Below are positions 21,015 through 32,967 of a DNA stretch of 64,000 nt, one piece after another. Each line of letters opens with the position of its first letter. Position 1 is the stretch's first letter. The stretch comes from Dryocosmus kuriphilus (Eukaryota > Arthropoda > Insecta > Hymenoptera > Cynipidae). The notes under the pieces are model-generated. The model saw only the letters and a list, made by a program, of their open reading frames with translations. It was not told the DNA's origin and did no database searches. The DNA is taken from positions 233,460,618-233,524,617 of the forward strand of contig CM076190.1 of the NCBI GenBank assembly GCA_038277395.1, read 5' to 3'. The position numbers were made by a program, and so were the translations under genes.

Positions 21015-22080
21015 TTTAATTTATTCCTTCATTTGTATTTATTATTAGTTGAAAAACATGGATGCAATTTTTTTCTTTTATCAAAAATATAACTATTTCT
21101 TAATTAAGATCATTTCTTTTTTGATAATTTAATTTTTTTAAATTAAGCATTCAGATATTTGGGTTGAAATTTCAAATTTTACTTTTTTGTGGACAAGTTG
21201 GAAAGTCAACTTTTTTTAAATTTCCTTCCTTTGATTGATAATACTTTAAATGCTTTCGGATAAAAAATAATACTTTTTGTTTAAATGTAACTATTTTCTT
21301 GTTTATTTTGAGAATTAATACATTTAAATTTAAGATTCAACTATTTTGTTAAAACTTCGCCTTCGTCCATTAAAATTTCAACTATTCCATTAACAATTTT
21401 TTTTCTTTCGGTCGAAAATTCAACTACTTTCCAACCAAATTAATCTTCTATGTTCAAAACCTTGCTGCCCTGTTCAAGGTCTAATTTTCTTCATCTTCGG
21501 TTCAAAATTAAGCTACTGTATTTTTGGTTTTAAGCGTTCATCTTTTTCGATTGAGGCTTCAACGATATGATGATAATTAATCACGTTTGGTTGAAAATTC
21601 AATTGTCACATTTTTGGTCGAAAATTATTTTTTTTGTTTAAAGATTCAACTGTTTTGTTAAAAATTCGTCTTTTTCAGTCAAAAAATAAAGTATTGCGCT
21701 GAAAATTAATCATTTCTTGTTGCAAATATCAATATGTTTGGTTGGAGACTTATTTATTTTTTTAAATTGTTGTTTTTGTAGGAAGATTTTAAATATGTAA
21801 AACTCTTCAATTTAAAATAATAAATAATTAAATTTCAAAGTAAAAACGATTAATTCTGAACCACAAATGGAAAATCTAACCTTCATCAAAAGCATTAATT
21901 TTACATAAAATTAACTTTCAGGAGAAATATTAAGTTTTTTATAAAAAGTCACAGTTTCAAAGAAAGATATCTCTCCAATATTTCTGAGGCCAAATTCATT
22001 GTTATGACAACGTATAAAAATGTTTGTGTTTTGATATATTACACTTGCTTCTAAATATATTACTCTATACAAAATTATAT
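21015..22080. repeat. AT-rich degenerate repeat, no gene seen
   Basis: TTGAAAATTCAACT-type motifs dominate up to about 21990. The rest has no recognisable feature. Confidence 0.6.
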
Positions 22081-22189
22081 TTCCAGTCTCGCTCTTCGAG
22101 ATTACATCGTAGTACCGCTACTTCGTCCAGTTCTAACCACAAGTTTAGAGAATACATTTCAAGAAACCGATGCTTTCTGTGACCTACTC

Positions 22190-22945
22190 TTACCATGCAC
22201 CCTGGCGGTCCTCTTCATAACGTTCTTTATGTTAGGCAAAGCGAAGAAAAAAGAACAAGTATATCTACACGAAAGTTTGGTCTCGAGGTGGTGCTCATCG
22301 CTGACGGACGGGTTACCTAAGGGCCAAGGTGAAGATAATGGGAATGTTCCTCTTGAGGCACCAAAGTTGAACGAGGAGATTGTGTCAACTTTAAACGATA
22401 CGGGTGTCAAGGGAGATCAGCTCTTCGTCCTCAAAAAAAATCTGGCGGAATCGGCTTTGTCAGCCTTAGGGCAAATCGTCACAATGATACTAAATGATGA
22501 AGAGGAGACGCTAGATCGTCCGGAGTGAATAGAAAAATTATCCGATGTAGGCGAACTGATAGCTCAGCTGCATTTTCAGGTTTTTTAGGCCAGAATGGCG
22601 TTTATCTCTTCAATTTTGACTGAATCAATGAAAAACTCGTTGCAATCGACTAAGCCGTGTTCCTTATTGCACGGAGATAATCTGGTGAAAAAAATTAAAG
22701 CCGCGAAATCTATGGCGAAAATTGGCAAAGAAATCAAGGACACGTCTCTTCCTTCAACTACCTCCACTAGTAAAAAAGTTACTATACCATTTCCGATGCG
22801 CACTTTAGACTGGAGTGGCAGAGAATACGAGAAAGGGGGGCTCGTTTCAGATCCTGAGACACTGTCAACAGAGACCTCCACAAAAAACTCAGTACAGCAG
22901 CAAGTGCATGTGCAGCAGCACCCCCAAGGCAGCCGTCGTCTCTAA
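22190..22945 (+). pseudogene. DIRS-like retrotransposon gag-like ORF remnant
   Basis: One frame runs from about 22229 to 22945 with in-frame stops at 22526 (TGA) and near 22586 (TAG). Recognisable segments are LHESLVSRWCSSLTDGLPK, then APKLNEEIVSTLNDTG, SALGQIVTMILND, and after the stops ARMAFISSILTESMK and GDNLVKKIKAAKSMAKIG. This order and wording match the first ORF (gag-like) of DIRS-type elements as I remember it. The RT fragment of the same class at 23994 supports the call. A repeat RA copy separates the two, and the end of this ORF runs into it. Confidence 0.65.
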
Positions 22946-23985
22946 TCGCAATAACTTTCGAAGGACTAATCGGATTGGAGTGCGCTTTAGTATACTTCTT
23001 TAAGGGATAAAAAGAAAGGACGAGTTTGTTAACCAGTGGTTTTTCACCAACAGTTATGGCTTTATCCATCAAAAACGGTTTTCACAAAATCAAAAAATTC
23101 ATTTTCCGGCTAAACTATGAGAGATACGAAAAAAATGTAAGGAAGCTTAATTGTTCACCTCAAAAAAATCTACGAAGTTTGCGTTAACCGTTTTCTGATA
23201 AAATGAACAGTTTTTGTTCTAATCAGGAAAACGCTATTAAAATTAAAAAACTCTGGTGTCCTGCCAAAATGTTCAAGATACAAAAAATTGGTAAAGAACA
23301 AAGTTGTTCAGTTCAAAAATATCTACCAATCTTGTTTTAACCATTTTTTCTTAAAATGCACGGCTTTTGTTTTAATCGATAAAACGTTATTAAAAATAAA
23401 AGATTTTAAATTTTCCGCCAAACTATGCAAGATACGCAAAAATAATAATAACCAAAGTTGTTCGCCTCAAAAATTTCTACAAATTTGTTCTCTATCATTT
23501 TTTGAGCAAACGCGTAGTTTTTGAGTTATTCGTGAAATATATTATGAAATATAAAGAAAACCACTTTTCAGCAAAACTAAGCAAGCAGAATTGTTCACCT
23601 TGCAAAGAGGTACAAAATTTAGTGATAAGACTCATCGCCTTACTTTTAAGAATCGAAAACCTGTATTGTGAAAATTTGGAAAATCACAAAAAACTTTACC
23701 AATCTACAATGTCTTTTAAAAAAATGTAATTATCGAGCGCGAAACGCGAGTATCATGATGAGAATGTATTCCTTAAGGGCGATAGAGCCTTAAGTAAAAT
23801 AGTTCCTTTTTGAATCTTGAATTTAGAGGTTTATACGATCCACAAACACCGAGAGCATGCAGCGTGAGGTGAATAATGTATCGAGCGCGAAGCGCGAGTG
23901 CCAAAAGACGCGCGCGCTAGGCGCGCTCATACTTCGCGCGAAGCGCGCGAGGAGAATGTGCCCGCGAAGCGGGCAGATTTTTAAG
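22946..23985 (+). repeat. Dispersed repeat RA, copy 2
   Basis: It is collinear with copy 1 from GATAACTTTCG-type sequence through the internal repeats to the GC-rich hairpin module. It lacks the outermost left part of copy 1. It sits between gag-like and RT remnants of the DIRS-like element, which suggests insertion into that element. Confidence 0.78.
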
Positions 23986-23993
23986 GTTTATGT

Positions 23994-24454
23994 TTAAAGG
24001 ACAGATCTACGAATTTCAATGCATGCCTTTTGGAACCTGCACAAGTCATTATGTATTCACGAAGTTATTAAATCTTCTGCTTAATTATCTAAGAGAAAGA
24101 GGGCGGCTATCGACGAGATATTTAGATGACATTTAATGTATCGGTAGGTCACCGACCGAATTCCGTGGAAATGTAGCTGTTACGCGAAAAATTCTTAATA
24201 TATTAGGCTTTATCTTGAATGAATAAAAAAGCAAGCAAGAGCGAAGACAAACGTGTACGTATTTGGGGTTTATTATAAACTCTAGTAACATGACACTGTC
24301 CTTACCAGAGGAAAAGGGACTAAAATTAAATAATACTATTCGTGAATTTATGGACAAAGATTCTTGCTCAATTAGAGAAATGGCTGACCTAATTGGGATA
24401 TTAGATGCAGCATATCCAGGAATCCCTATGCGATTTTATATACAAAGCTCTTAG
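23994..24454 (+). pseudogene. DIRS-like reverse transcriptase fragment
   Basis: Reading from about 23994: FKGQIYEFQCMPFG, then FTKLLNLLLNYLRERG, then STRYLDDI. YLDD is the RT catalytic box. A stop follows directly, then LGFILNE and another stop. After a shift, MTLSLPEEKGLKLN and SIREMADLIGILDAA correspond to the thumb/connection region that follows RT in DIRS-like elements. The N-terminal half of RT and everything downstream are missing. It is an inactive remnant of the element whose gag-like ORF lies at 22190-22945. Confidence 0.75.
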
Positions 24455-26262
24455 AAAGAGATTAAGATTATGTATTGGAAATTACTTCTCGAAAATTCTC
24501 TCTCTCTCTATCTTTCTCTCTATCTCTGTGACTCTCCGTCGGCTTGTATACTAAAATATTAGAGCATACATTCAATGGACCATATGTACGAATCACTCAT
24601 CTCCATTTATTTCTTAATTTTTTCGACAGGCACGTGCTAACGCACGCGATGACGTCATCATGCAGGTTTGGACGTGCTTCCCCCTACTCTTTAACACTGA
24701 CCTCATTATTTTGATGGCATTACGGATGTGTGAAGGGACGGCGTGGTAAAGTGGGAGTCCTGATATTGCACATTACGGTTACATTACACAATAGAAGCTC
24801 GAGAAGTATCATCACGTTACGCAAAATGATGCAATAATTTAAAATCTCAAAATAATCAGATATTGGAAACGACCATTTTTCCGGTTTGTGCTCAGGTAAT
24901 GGAACCACTTTTCCCTATTGTAAAATTCCGTAGGACTAACAGTTCCTGAATAAAAACTCAAAATCTAAACTTGAAAATCCCAAAATAATCAGATATTGAA
25001 AAACAGAAAATGTGCTGCATTGTGCTTAAGAAATGCAATCACTTTTCCCTTTTGCAAAATTCCGTACGAATAACAGTTCCTGAATGAAAACTCAAAAATC
25101 AAACTCGAAAATCTCAACTAAGTTTCTCAAACGTTATATTATACAAGATTTCATCACATTGCGCAAGATGTTGCAACACACATAGAAGTTTCTCGAACGT
25201 TATATTACACAAGATGTCATCACATTGCGTAAGAGGATGCAACGAGTTCTCGAAGCATCTGGTGGGGGATCTTACCTTTACTATTGTCATGGTTATATTA
25301 TTACAAGTCTCAGATCTCTCACATTTTAATAATAAGCGAAATGAGTTCGGCTAAAGAAATGAAGATGAGTAGTACTTATAATGTTCAAAAAATCACATTG
25401 TATTTAACTTATTAAAAGAACTATATATTATAGAGTAATAGAGAGACATTGCATACTTAGTACCATGCTGGGTCTATTTTAACGGTTTTTATAAATTAAC
25501 GAGGTAAAATTTAGAATCAAGAATACTACATGTGTTAGACTTACTATTGTAAATAATAAACGAACATTTAAGCTAGCAAAAATCAGCTAATAAAAATATT
25601 ATTTAATAATGTTATTTCATTAAAGATTGAAATTATTTGAAGACATTATTTCTGTTTCAGTTAACCGCAATCAATCAACCAAATAAATCAGCTACATAAA
25701 TTTTATAATCCACTCTAAGAAACTTTAAGATAATCTTTAACAGAAGAGAGTAATATGCTAAAAATCCAATTCATTTAACTGAAACCTTGCAATACTCTAA
25801 AACAGTAAAAGATATGACAAAAATATATTTAGAAAACGGGATGTTTTTCGGACAGATCTAAATGATACACGAAAAAAAAAAATTCCAAAATTAGCGAATA
25901 AGTCGAAAACTGTAAGAGATACTTACAAACGGGCAAAACTTTAATCCTCACAAAACAGTTTCTCAAACTGTACTAAATGATACATTAAAGAAATTTTCAA
26001 AGTAAGGCGGGTTGCCGAGCTGCAGGATAAATATTTGTAAAAACTTCAGTTTGATGGAAGGGTTCTCTTTCAGGTTAAAAGTCTGTACTTCATTGTTTGT
26101 GTGTTTGTGTAACTAATTTAACGAGTCTCTTTAAAAGCAAAAGTTATGCTGAAAATCCAAACAAGGCAATTGATCATTGACTGTGTCTTATTCATAACAC
26201 TCAAGGAAAAGACCAAAAATTAGAAAAGACTAAGAAATTCTTACTAATAAAGTCGGCTAATT

Positions 26263-26466
26263 TCACCAAACCGAAAATGAGATAAACGCACTAATAGTAG
26301 TTTTATTTGACATCAGGAAAAGCACTGAGAACTCGAAAGTACTGCGCAGGAAGTTTCCATATAGAAACTTTCCTGAAATATCCAGGTAGATTGTATCGGC
26401 GATTTCCGACTTCTCGACAGGCTTCAACACGCATACGCATAGTTCAACGAGTCCTTGAAGCGTCAT
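26263..26466 (-). CDS. Short ORF shared by both arms, left copy (67 aa)
   Basis: From the ATG at 26466 the frame reads MTLQGLVELCVCVLKPVEK, then IADTIYLDISGKFLYGNFL, and ends at a stop after 67 codons. The first 15 residues are hydrophobic, like a signal or membrane segment. The right-arm copy (40427-40579) keeps the same frame for 49 codons. Over that overlap I count about ten base differences, roughly seven of which change the residue. That gives no sign of selection for the protein. It may be a captured exon or a chance ORF. Confidence 0.3.
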   Translation of the reverse strand: MTLQGLVELCVCVLKPVEKSEIADTIYLDISGKFLYGNFLRSTFEFSVLFLMSNKTTISAFISFSVW

Positions 26467-27507
26467 TGCTAGGAGTTTCTGTATGAATTTGACGAAGGTA
26501 AAACCATTCATTCACCGATGGTTCGCGTCCGTGCTAAATGCGTCTGTAAAACTAATCAGTGCGATGATGCTTCGTGTCCATGCTAGAATGAAATTCTGTC
26601 AATAACCAAGCACGTCGGGTTGTCAGGACACAGGCTTCATGAGCAGGTTTCTGTTTTAAGCTAAACGATTGTAAAATCAAAGTGCGGCAACATGGTTCTG
26701 TTTTAGGCGGAATGTCTGTAAAATTAGTCAGTAATCAACAGGAAATGGTGGTTTGTATCCGTGCTAAAATGAAATTCAGTCAGTAATCTATTATGACGGT
26801 TTGCTGAGATGTAGTTTTCAGAGGCAAGGTTTTGTTCCAAGCTAAATGTTTATAAAACCACAGTTCAGCGGATGGTTTCTATTCCAGGCTACATGACTGC
26901 AAAGTTAATCAGTAATCGTAAGTCGGTAATGATTAGTTTCAGTACTGAATGTCTGTAAAATTAATCAGTAACCAACAGGCGATGGTGGTTCATGTCCGCG
27001 CTAGATGTCTGTAAAAACAGTCATTTACAAACAGGCAATGATGATGGTTCGTGTCTGCGCTAAATTGTTATTCAATCAGTAACTAAGTACGGTGGGTTGC
27101 TGACATTGGACTTCTGCGACGACTTGGGGTATTCATGATGTACATAGAACCTTCTATAATTTTAAAATAAAGAGGGAGATATATTAATAAACAAAGATAG
27201 TACGTACATTAGTTGAGGATATATGTATACAAATACATTGTTTCGACATGTTTCTAGAAAATTATATAGGTAGCCACCAAAATACTGATAATAAAAAAAA
27301 TAATAATAATCCCAAGCCACATAAAACACGGCAATATCAGAATGCATTTTACTGACGGTCTGTGATTTGCAGCACCACTTTAATTCAGTGCACTTTATCA
27401 CTTAATGTTAAGTACGTAATAGAGTATCAGCATTCTCGAAGCTTGAGGTAGAAGGTGACATGCATCTTATTAACTGGTTTCACACGCATTCTTCTTTGAA
27501 CGCCTCG

Positions 27508-27547
<40 letters not shown>
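27508..27547. repeat. (CT)n microsatellite
   Basis: It pairs with the (AG)n tract at 34288-34314 in the other arm of the inverted repeat. Smaller AG/CT tracts lie at 24495-24530, 28078-28100, 33742-33766 and 42515-42590. Confidence 0.9.
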
Positions 27548-27551
<4 letters not shown>

Positions 27552-28754
27552 TACTTTTAGACATAGCAGTTTAGCTATCATGATTTGAAGATTTAGTATA
27601 AAATAAAAAAGAAGTCTCTTTGTTCTCCTTAGGCGCCAGTTATGTCGTCCAAAAAATAATATTTTACTTAATTGTTGAAAAATGTTAAGTTCAATAATGA
27701 GAGTAAGACTTACGTTTTCCAAACTCTTTCAAAATAATACATCATATCCCCAAAATGCTATAAAGTCATTTGAGAGATCATTGATATTATACGTAAACAT
27801 TAAATTCTCAATTTTACAGAAATTTTGCCTACTTTATTAATGAGAATTTCTCACTTATTTCCAATTTTTATTTTTTACCTTGAGTAATACGAATAAAACA
27901 TAATCAATATCCAATTTCCTTGCTTGGATTTTCAGCACATCGATGGGTTGAATTTCACGTTCTAAGCATCGAGGAACTTTAAAATACGTGTTGAAACTTG
28001 TCGATGCGTATTGAAACTTGTCGAAAACACGGGAATCCCTGTGACACATATAATGCGTCACCTATAGTATTTGCATGAGAGAGAGAGAGAGAGAGAGAAT
28101 TTTTTGTGATCTGAATTCAATATATATATATATATATATAACCTTAACAATAATGAAGGATGCATTCTGTTTTACACAACGCTACTAGCATTTCTACATG
28201 TATTTGCAAGATATTCAATTCATGTAACTGAAAACTTGCAATAATATCATGATTAGTAGAGTATGGATGATATTAAGCTGAACTATTTTCAATGAAGAAA
28301 TATTTTTCATAAGTCAGCATTAAACTCTGGGTAAAATAAATCAAGGTCAAGGGATAAAAAGGCCGACTAGATGATTAATGAATAGATTTGTACTATTGAT
28401 TCCTATGCTAATTAGCAAAATGGTTGATTTCTTGCATATAAGGATAAAGATTCCTTTCTATGGTATTAATACTGAAATTAACCGCAGTTAAACATTGAAA
28501 TATATGAAGGAGAGGAGGTGGTGGTTTGGAGTCATATGTTACAGCGGCAAAAAACTACACATTTTTTACACCAATTAATAAGAATATTATCATTCAATAA
28601 TGCCAGCCTCTCTTAGTTCATTAATGGTTGCAATTATTTTAAGCGACTTATTTCAGTTTTTTTTTTTTTGAATTGGAAAAGTAAACGCCAATGATCTATC
28701 AATTTTTAGGATTTCCCCAGTAATGTGAAAATCTTGCTGGTATAAATTCAGATC

Positions 28755-28922
28755 AAAACCCATTTTCGGCAGCATCTTCATGATCATCATCAACATCTTC
28801 ATTATTGTTACCATCATCATCAGCATCATTATAGATTGTCATGGATAGTGAATTATCATGTTCATCAAATTCTTCTTTCTCATCTTCATCTTGTGACTCC
28901 AAATACCTCCATTCATTGTGAA
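28755..28922 (-). pseudogene. Acidic ORF fragment, third relative of the loop ORFs
   Basis: Reading leftward: DEDEKEEFDEHDN, then DADDDGNNNEDVDDDHEDAA, then a stop. This parallels EHEDEKEEFDQYDN and the acidic stretch of the plus-strand ORFs at 30714-31405 and 32304-32967. Only the acidic part survives; neither the zinc-finger start nor the conserved tail is found. It has the opposite orientation to the other two. Confidence 0.6.
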
Positions 28923-29244
28923 TCAGCACAAAATCTTGTAGAAGCTTCGAGAAAACCAGAGTGGTAAGTTATGTACAAGTTCTATTCTGTAAACGTCTGC
29001 TCAAATAATGACGGTAAAATTCCGATGTTGGTAATAATTTTTGTACTTCTTAACTTATTTGCATCATCTATCATTGAAAATAAAACTAATGATCAGACTT
29101 TTGAAGATTAACCTAACTAATGATTAACTAATGCTTAACATGTATATCGCAAGCATTTGCACATATACATTAGAATTTAAAATGGTGGTTGCATACTCCA
29201 ACATAATGCATTACCCTTGTCTGACATGTCGGGAAATTATGAAC

Positions 29245-29440
29245 AAGGCAGCAAGCGCATACGTTGAATCGAAGATAGACGAATGTTGAACCGACGTCAA
29301 ACCAAAGTTGAATAAACCTTAACCCGACGTTAATTCAACGTTGGTTCAATGATGGTTCAACGTTGACTCAAAGTTGCTTCAACGTTGGTTCAAAGTTCGT
29401 TCAACGTTGCTCAGAGTTGATTCAACATTGCACAAAAATT
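29245..29440. repeat. Minisatellite of GTTCAACGTTG units
   Basis: Variants of TTCAACGTTGGTTCAA, with a palindromic AACGTT core, repeat at 12-24 bp spacing. There is no coding signal. Confidence 0.8.
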
Positions 29441-29769
29441 TATTAAATATCTGATTTGTCGAGCCTAACCATTTTACATATATTTTATTTCCAAGTTGTT
29501 TGATTACCTTTTTCCACAAGGTATACGTCTGGATGCTTCACTTTGAGAAGTTCCTCTTCATAGAATCCGCCAGCGATAGTTTGCTCTTGATATACCTTGT
29601 GCTTGTACGCCGCTGCAAAGTTGGGTATGACTTGAGTCACAGTGAGTATCCCTCTTGCCTAGTTGGGAGGTGTATCCTTTAATTTACCTTTATAATAATT
29701 TACGTCTAGAGTTTATTACATAACGCCATATACATAGAAAGATGTCGATTGCACAGGCGCACAGCTATT

Positions 29770-30570
29770 GTCACATGAAACATAACCTCTATTCTTGAAA
29801 CAAAGGCCGAGTCGCTATATTTTATTACGTAGATGGCGCCAGTATAGCTGTAAGGAGACTGCATCTCAGTCGGTAAAACGGGAGAGTTTTCATACCATTT
29901 TTCCTCTTCCAACGTTCCCTGAAATTTCAAAATTACAGCTTGTGCAATCAAATTATATTACTCTCCGTGTTCGAACTCTAAAAATATTCCCTAAAATTTA
30001 AAAATCACTATTTGTGCAACAGAATCACACCATTTTTCCTGTTACAAATCTAAAGACGTTCTCTAGAATTTCAAAATTAGAATTCGTTCAATCAAATAAT
30101 ACCATTTTCCCTGTTCCAGCTTGAAAAACGTTCCCAATAAATTTGTTTTCCCCTTTCCAGCTAACAAAACTGAGGACGATATTTTCCCGCTCTTCTGTTA
30201 ATAAAACTGAGGACAATATTTTCCTCCACCTTTCCATCTGATAAAAGTGAGGACAAGGAGGGTGAGGGCTATGAGCTTGCACATGGTCCTCATCCACCTC
30301 ATACTGATCAGTCTTATGAGCTGGAAAGGGTAAAATAAATTTCAGGCAACATTTTTAGTGCTGAAACAGGGAGACTGATATGATTTAATTGCACAAATTG
30401 TGATTTCGAAATTTATGGGAATATTTTGGAGGAGGAAGAGGCAAAAATGGTATGAAAATTCTCTCATTTTACAGACTGAGTTACAGAATTCTTACAACTA
30501 CACTGGCACCATCTGCATAATAAAATACGATGACCTGGTCTTTTGTTTCAAGATGAGAGTTTATGTTTAT
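29770..30570. mobile_element. Hairpin element with about 190-bp inverted ends
   Basis: 29770-29960 matches the complement of 30385-30570. Shared landmarks are TGGCGCCA/CTGGCACC, TAATAAAATA and GAGGAAAAATGGTATGAAAA. The interior holds degenerate about 70-bp repeats with TTTCAAAATTA and about 43-bp repeats with AAAACTGAGGACGATATTTT. No ORF is convincing. Confidence 0.7.
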
Positions 30571-30713
30571 ATCTTCAACCTCCTCCCCTCTGCCTACCCT
30601 CCTAATACTTTATCCTCATCATAAACCTCCTCGTCCTCATCCTCTTCCTCTTCCTCAGAATATAAGCTCAGGACTAGTGAACGAACAGTCATTCATATTG
30701 TGACAGTTATAAA

Positions 30714-31405
30714 ATGACTTCCATCTGTGTAAATTGCTCAAAAGCTTATTCAAGAAACGATAGTTAGAAAGACATGCAAAATACTCGAGCACAGCAAAGA
30801 ATCGTGTGTATGATGATGATGGTAATGAGAGAGGCTTCCGAAGGATTGCAATCGTGGCTGAAGCTATAAGAACAATTCAAAACAGCAACAAACCAAATAG
30901 AAAGTCTAATGACGCAATTCATCGAAAGCAGAAAAATTTGAGACCTACTGAGGATCGAGATATTCAAGAAGAAATCGAACTATATTCTTCTCCATTAGAG
31001 AGAATTTTGGGCATTACTCAGCAGGCTAAACCTGAATTGAAGTCACAAGTGAAGAAGCGAAAATTAGAATCAGAGCATGAAGATGAAAAGGAAGAATTTG
31101 ACCAATATGATAATACAACATTCTTGACAACCAATAATGATGCTGATGATGGTGTTAATAATGAAAATGTGGATGAGGGTGATAATAATGAAGATGAAGA
31201 TTATGGTGATGAAGATGACGCTGAAAGTGACTTTTTCTCTGAATATGAAACACAGACATAATTTTCAGATTACTGGGAAGATCCGAATGAATTAGTGGAT
31301 CGAGTGCACTTACTTTCGCAATCCCAATCAGCTGGAAAAAGAAATAAGTCGCTCGAAATAATTGCAATAATTAATGAATTAGGAGAGGCTGGTATTATTG
31401 AATAA
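30714..31405 (+). pseudogene. Zinc-finger/acidic ORF of the giant element, copy A
   Basis: The ATG at 30714 opens MTSICVNCSKAYSRND, the first half of a C2H2-like finger. A one-base frameshift near 30764 moves the reading to ERHAKYSS, then YDDDGNERGFRRIAIVAEAI. The frame (open from 30806) continues through KPELKSQVKKRKLE and EHEDEKEEFDQYDN, a long Asp/Glu/Asn tract, a TAA at 31259, and a conserved tail with YWEDPNELVDRV and SLEIIAIINEL, ending GIIE at 31405. I recall similar tails in short insect repeat-encoded proteins but cannot name the family. Copy A lies in a direct duplication (about 30625-31680) with copy B. The function is unknown; basic plus acidic segments and a finger suggest nucleic-acid binding, by inference. 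Confidence 0.6.
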
Positions 31406-31685
31406 TAATATTTTTGTTAATTGATGTAAAAACTTTAGCAACTGCTGGTTCAATATTTCTAATAGTTGAATTAAAATTTGAATTAGTGGATTCAATATTT
31501 CCTATAGTTATAACTTAAGAATGTACTGTAACGCAATAAGTTAAATAAATCTAATTTTCAACATGTATGAGCATTTTTTCTTCACACCGCTCAACTATAA
31601 TAATATTAGTTCTTAAATGTTGGAGAGGCTTCCCTCTTAAGATATATGGTGTGTGATAGTTGAATTCAACATTTCTCAGTAACAT

Positions 31686-32143
31686 ATTTGGATGTTAAGG
31701 CTTTGGCCACAAATGTTAATGATTGAGAAAGATATTAAGGTGTTTGTCTACAGGCCGTAGTTTATTTTATTTCTAAAACATTTCGTCCATTGACGTCGGA
31801 CGTTTTGCCCACGATCCCGGTGGACGTTAATATGGCGTTGGCCCTTAGTAATTTTTAATTTCATAATAAATACAAAAACCGGGATCATGGAAAAAACAAA
31901 AACGTTTTTTAAATAGTTCTTATCAAAATGTGATTTACAACATAAATGAAACAAGTTTTTCTACGACATTTCGAAACACAACATGCTTTTTATTCAACGA
32001 CACAAATTAATATTTTTCAAAGATTTTTTATGTCTCACTCGATCCTTAAGTAACTGAAGAGGTCCGACCTCGACGGACGAAACACTTTAGAAATAAAATA
32101 AACTACAGCCTGTAGACACACACACTAATATCTATCTCAATTT
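31686..32143. mobile_element. MITE-like insertion with about 75-bp inverted ends
   Basis: Near its left end is GTCTACAGGCCGTAGTTTAT and near its right end the complement of GTCTACAGGCTGTAGTTTAT; the pairing extends out through GAGAAAGATATTA. TTTCTCAGTAAC occurs directly on both sides (about 31674-31685 and 32144-32157), consistent with a target duplication of 11-12 bp. The matching point in the other duplicated segment (about 33248) is uninterrupted. Confidence 0.7.
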
Positions 32144-32303
32144 CTCAGTAACTACTCGTTTCAACTATATAGTGATCCTCCTCAACCCTCTCCGAAACCA
32201 CTTCTTCCTCCTCCTCATTCTTCTCCTCCTTCTCTTCCTCCTCTTCAGAATATAAACTCAGCACCAATGAACGAATAGTCACTCATGTTGTGGCAGTAAC
32301 AAA

Positions 32304-32967
32304 ATGACTTCCACATGTCCAAATTGCTCACAGTTTATTCAACACTCGATAATTTAAAAAGATATGAAAAATAATCTTGCACAGCAAAGAATCGTGCATA
32401 TGATGATGATGATGATGAGGGAGGCTTTCGAAAAATTGCAAACGTATCTGAAGCAATAAGACCAATTCAAAATAGCAACAAACAGATAGAAAGAATAATG
32501 ACGCTATTAATCGAAAGTACAAAAATTTAAAACCTAATGAGGATCGAGATATGCAAGAAGAAATCGAACTACAATCTTCCCCATTATACAAACTTGTGGA
32601 CATTACTCAGAAGGTTAAACCCGAATTGAAGTCACTAGTGAAGAAGCGAAAATTACAATCAGAACATGAGGATGAAAAGGAAGAATTTGATCAACATGTT
32701 AATTCACCATCCATGAAAATCAATAATGGTGCTCATGGTGATGGTAAAAATAATGAAGATGTTGATGATAATGATGAAGATGCTGCTCAAAATGATTTTT
32801 CCTGTGAATTTATAAAAGCAGAGTTTTCATGTTACTGGAGAAATCCTAATAAATTGATCGATCATTTGCGTTCACTTTTACAATCCCAATCAACTGGAAG
32901 CAGAAATAAATCGCTTAAAATAATTGCAATCGATACTGAATTCAGAGAGACTGGTATTATTGAATAA
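32304..32967 (+). pseudogene. Zinc-finger/acidic ORF of the giant element, copy B
   Basis: This is the second copy in the 30.6-33.3 kb direct duplication. The ATG at 32304 gives MTSTCPNCSQ and then breaks. The middle retains GGFRKIANVSEAIRPIQNSN in another frame. From 32551 the frame is open to the end: EEIELQSSPLYK, KPELKSLVKKRKLQ, EHEDEKEEFDQH, an acidic stretch, and an uninterrupted tail with YWRNPNKLIDHL and SLKIIAI, ending TGIIE. The tail has no stop here, unlike copy A, so the last 138 codons could be expressed. The function is unknown. Confidence 0.6.

Larger units (their letters stand above)
24548..28530. repeat. Left arm of the giant inverted repeat
   Basis: It contains two about 136-bp subterminal repeats (24840-25100), two about 70-bp repeats with AAGTTTCTCGAACGTTATAT (25125-25260), and a degenerate 60-70 bp array (26520-27080) marked by CTGTAAAATTAATCAGTAA. 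It also has a (CT)n tract at 27508-27547 and a (TA)n tract at 28120-28140. About 70 bp after the ATTCAATGGA motif (24572) are absent from the right arm. The only ORF of note is at 26263-26466. Confidence 0.8.
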
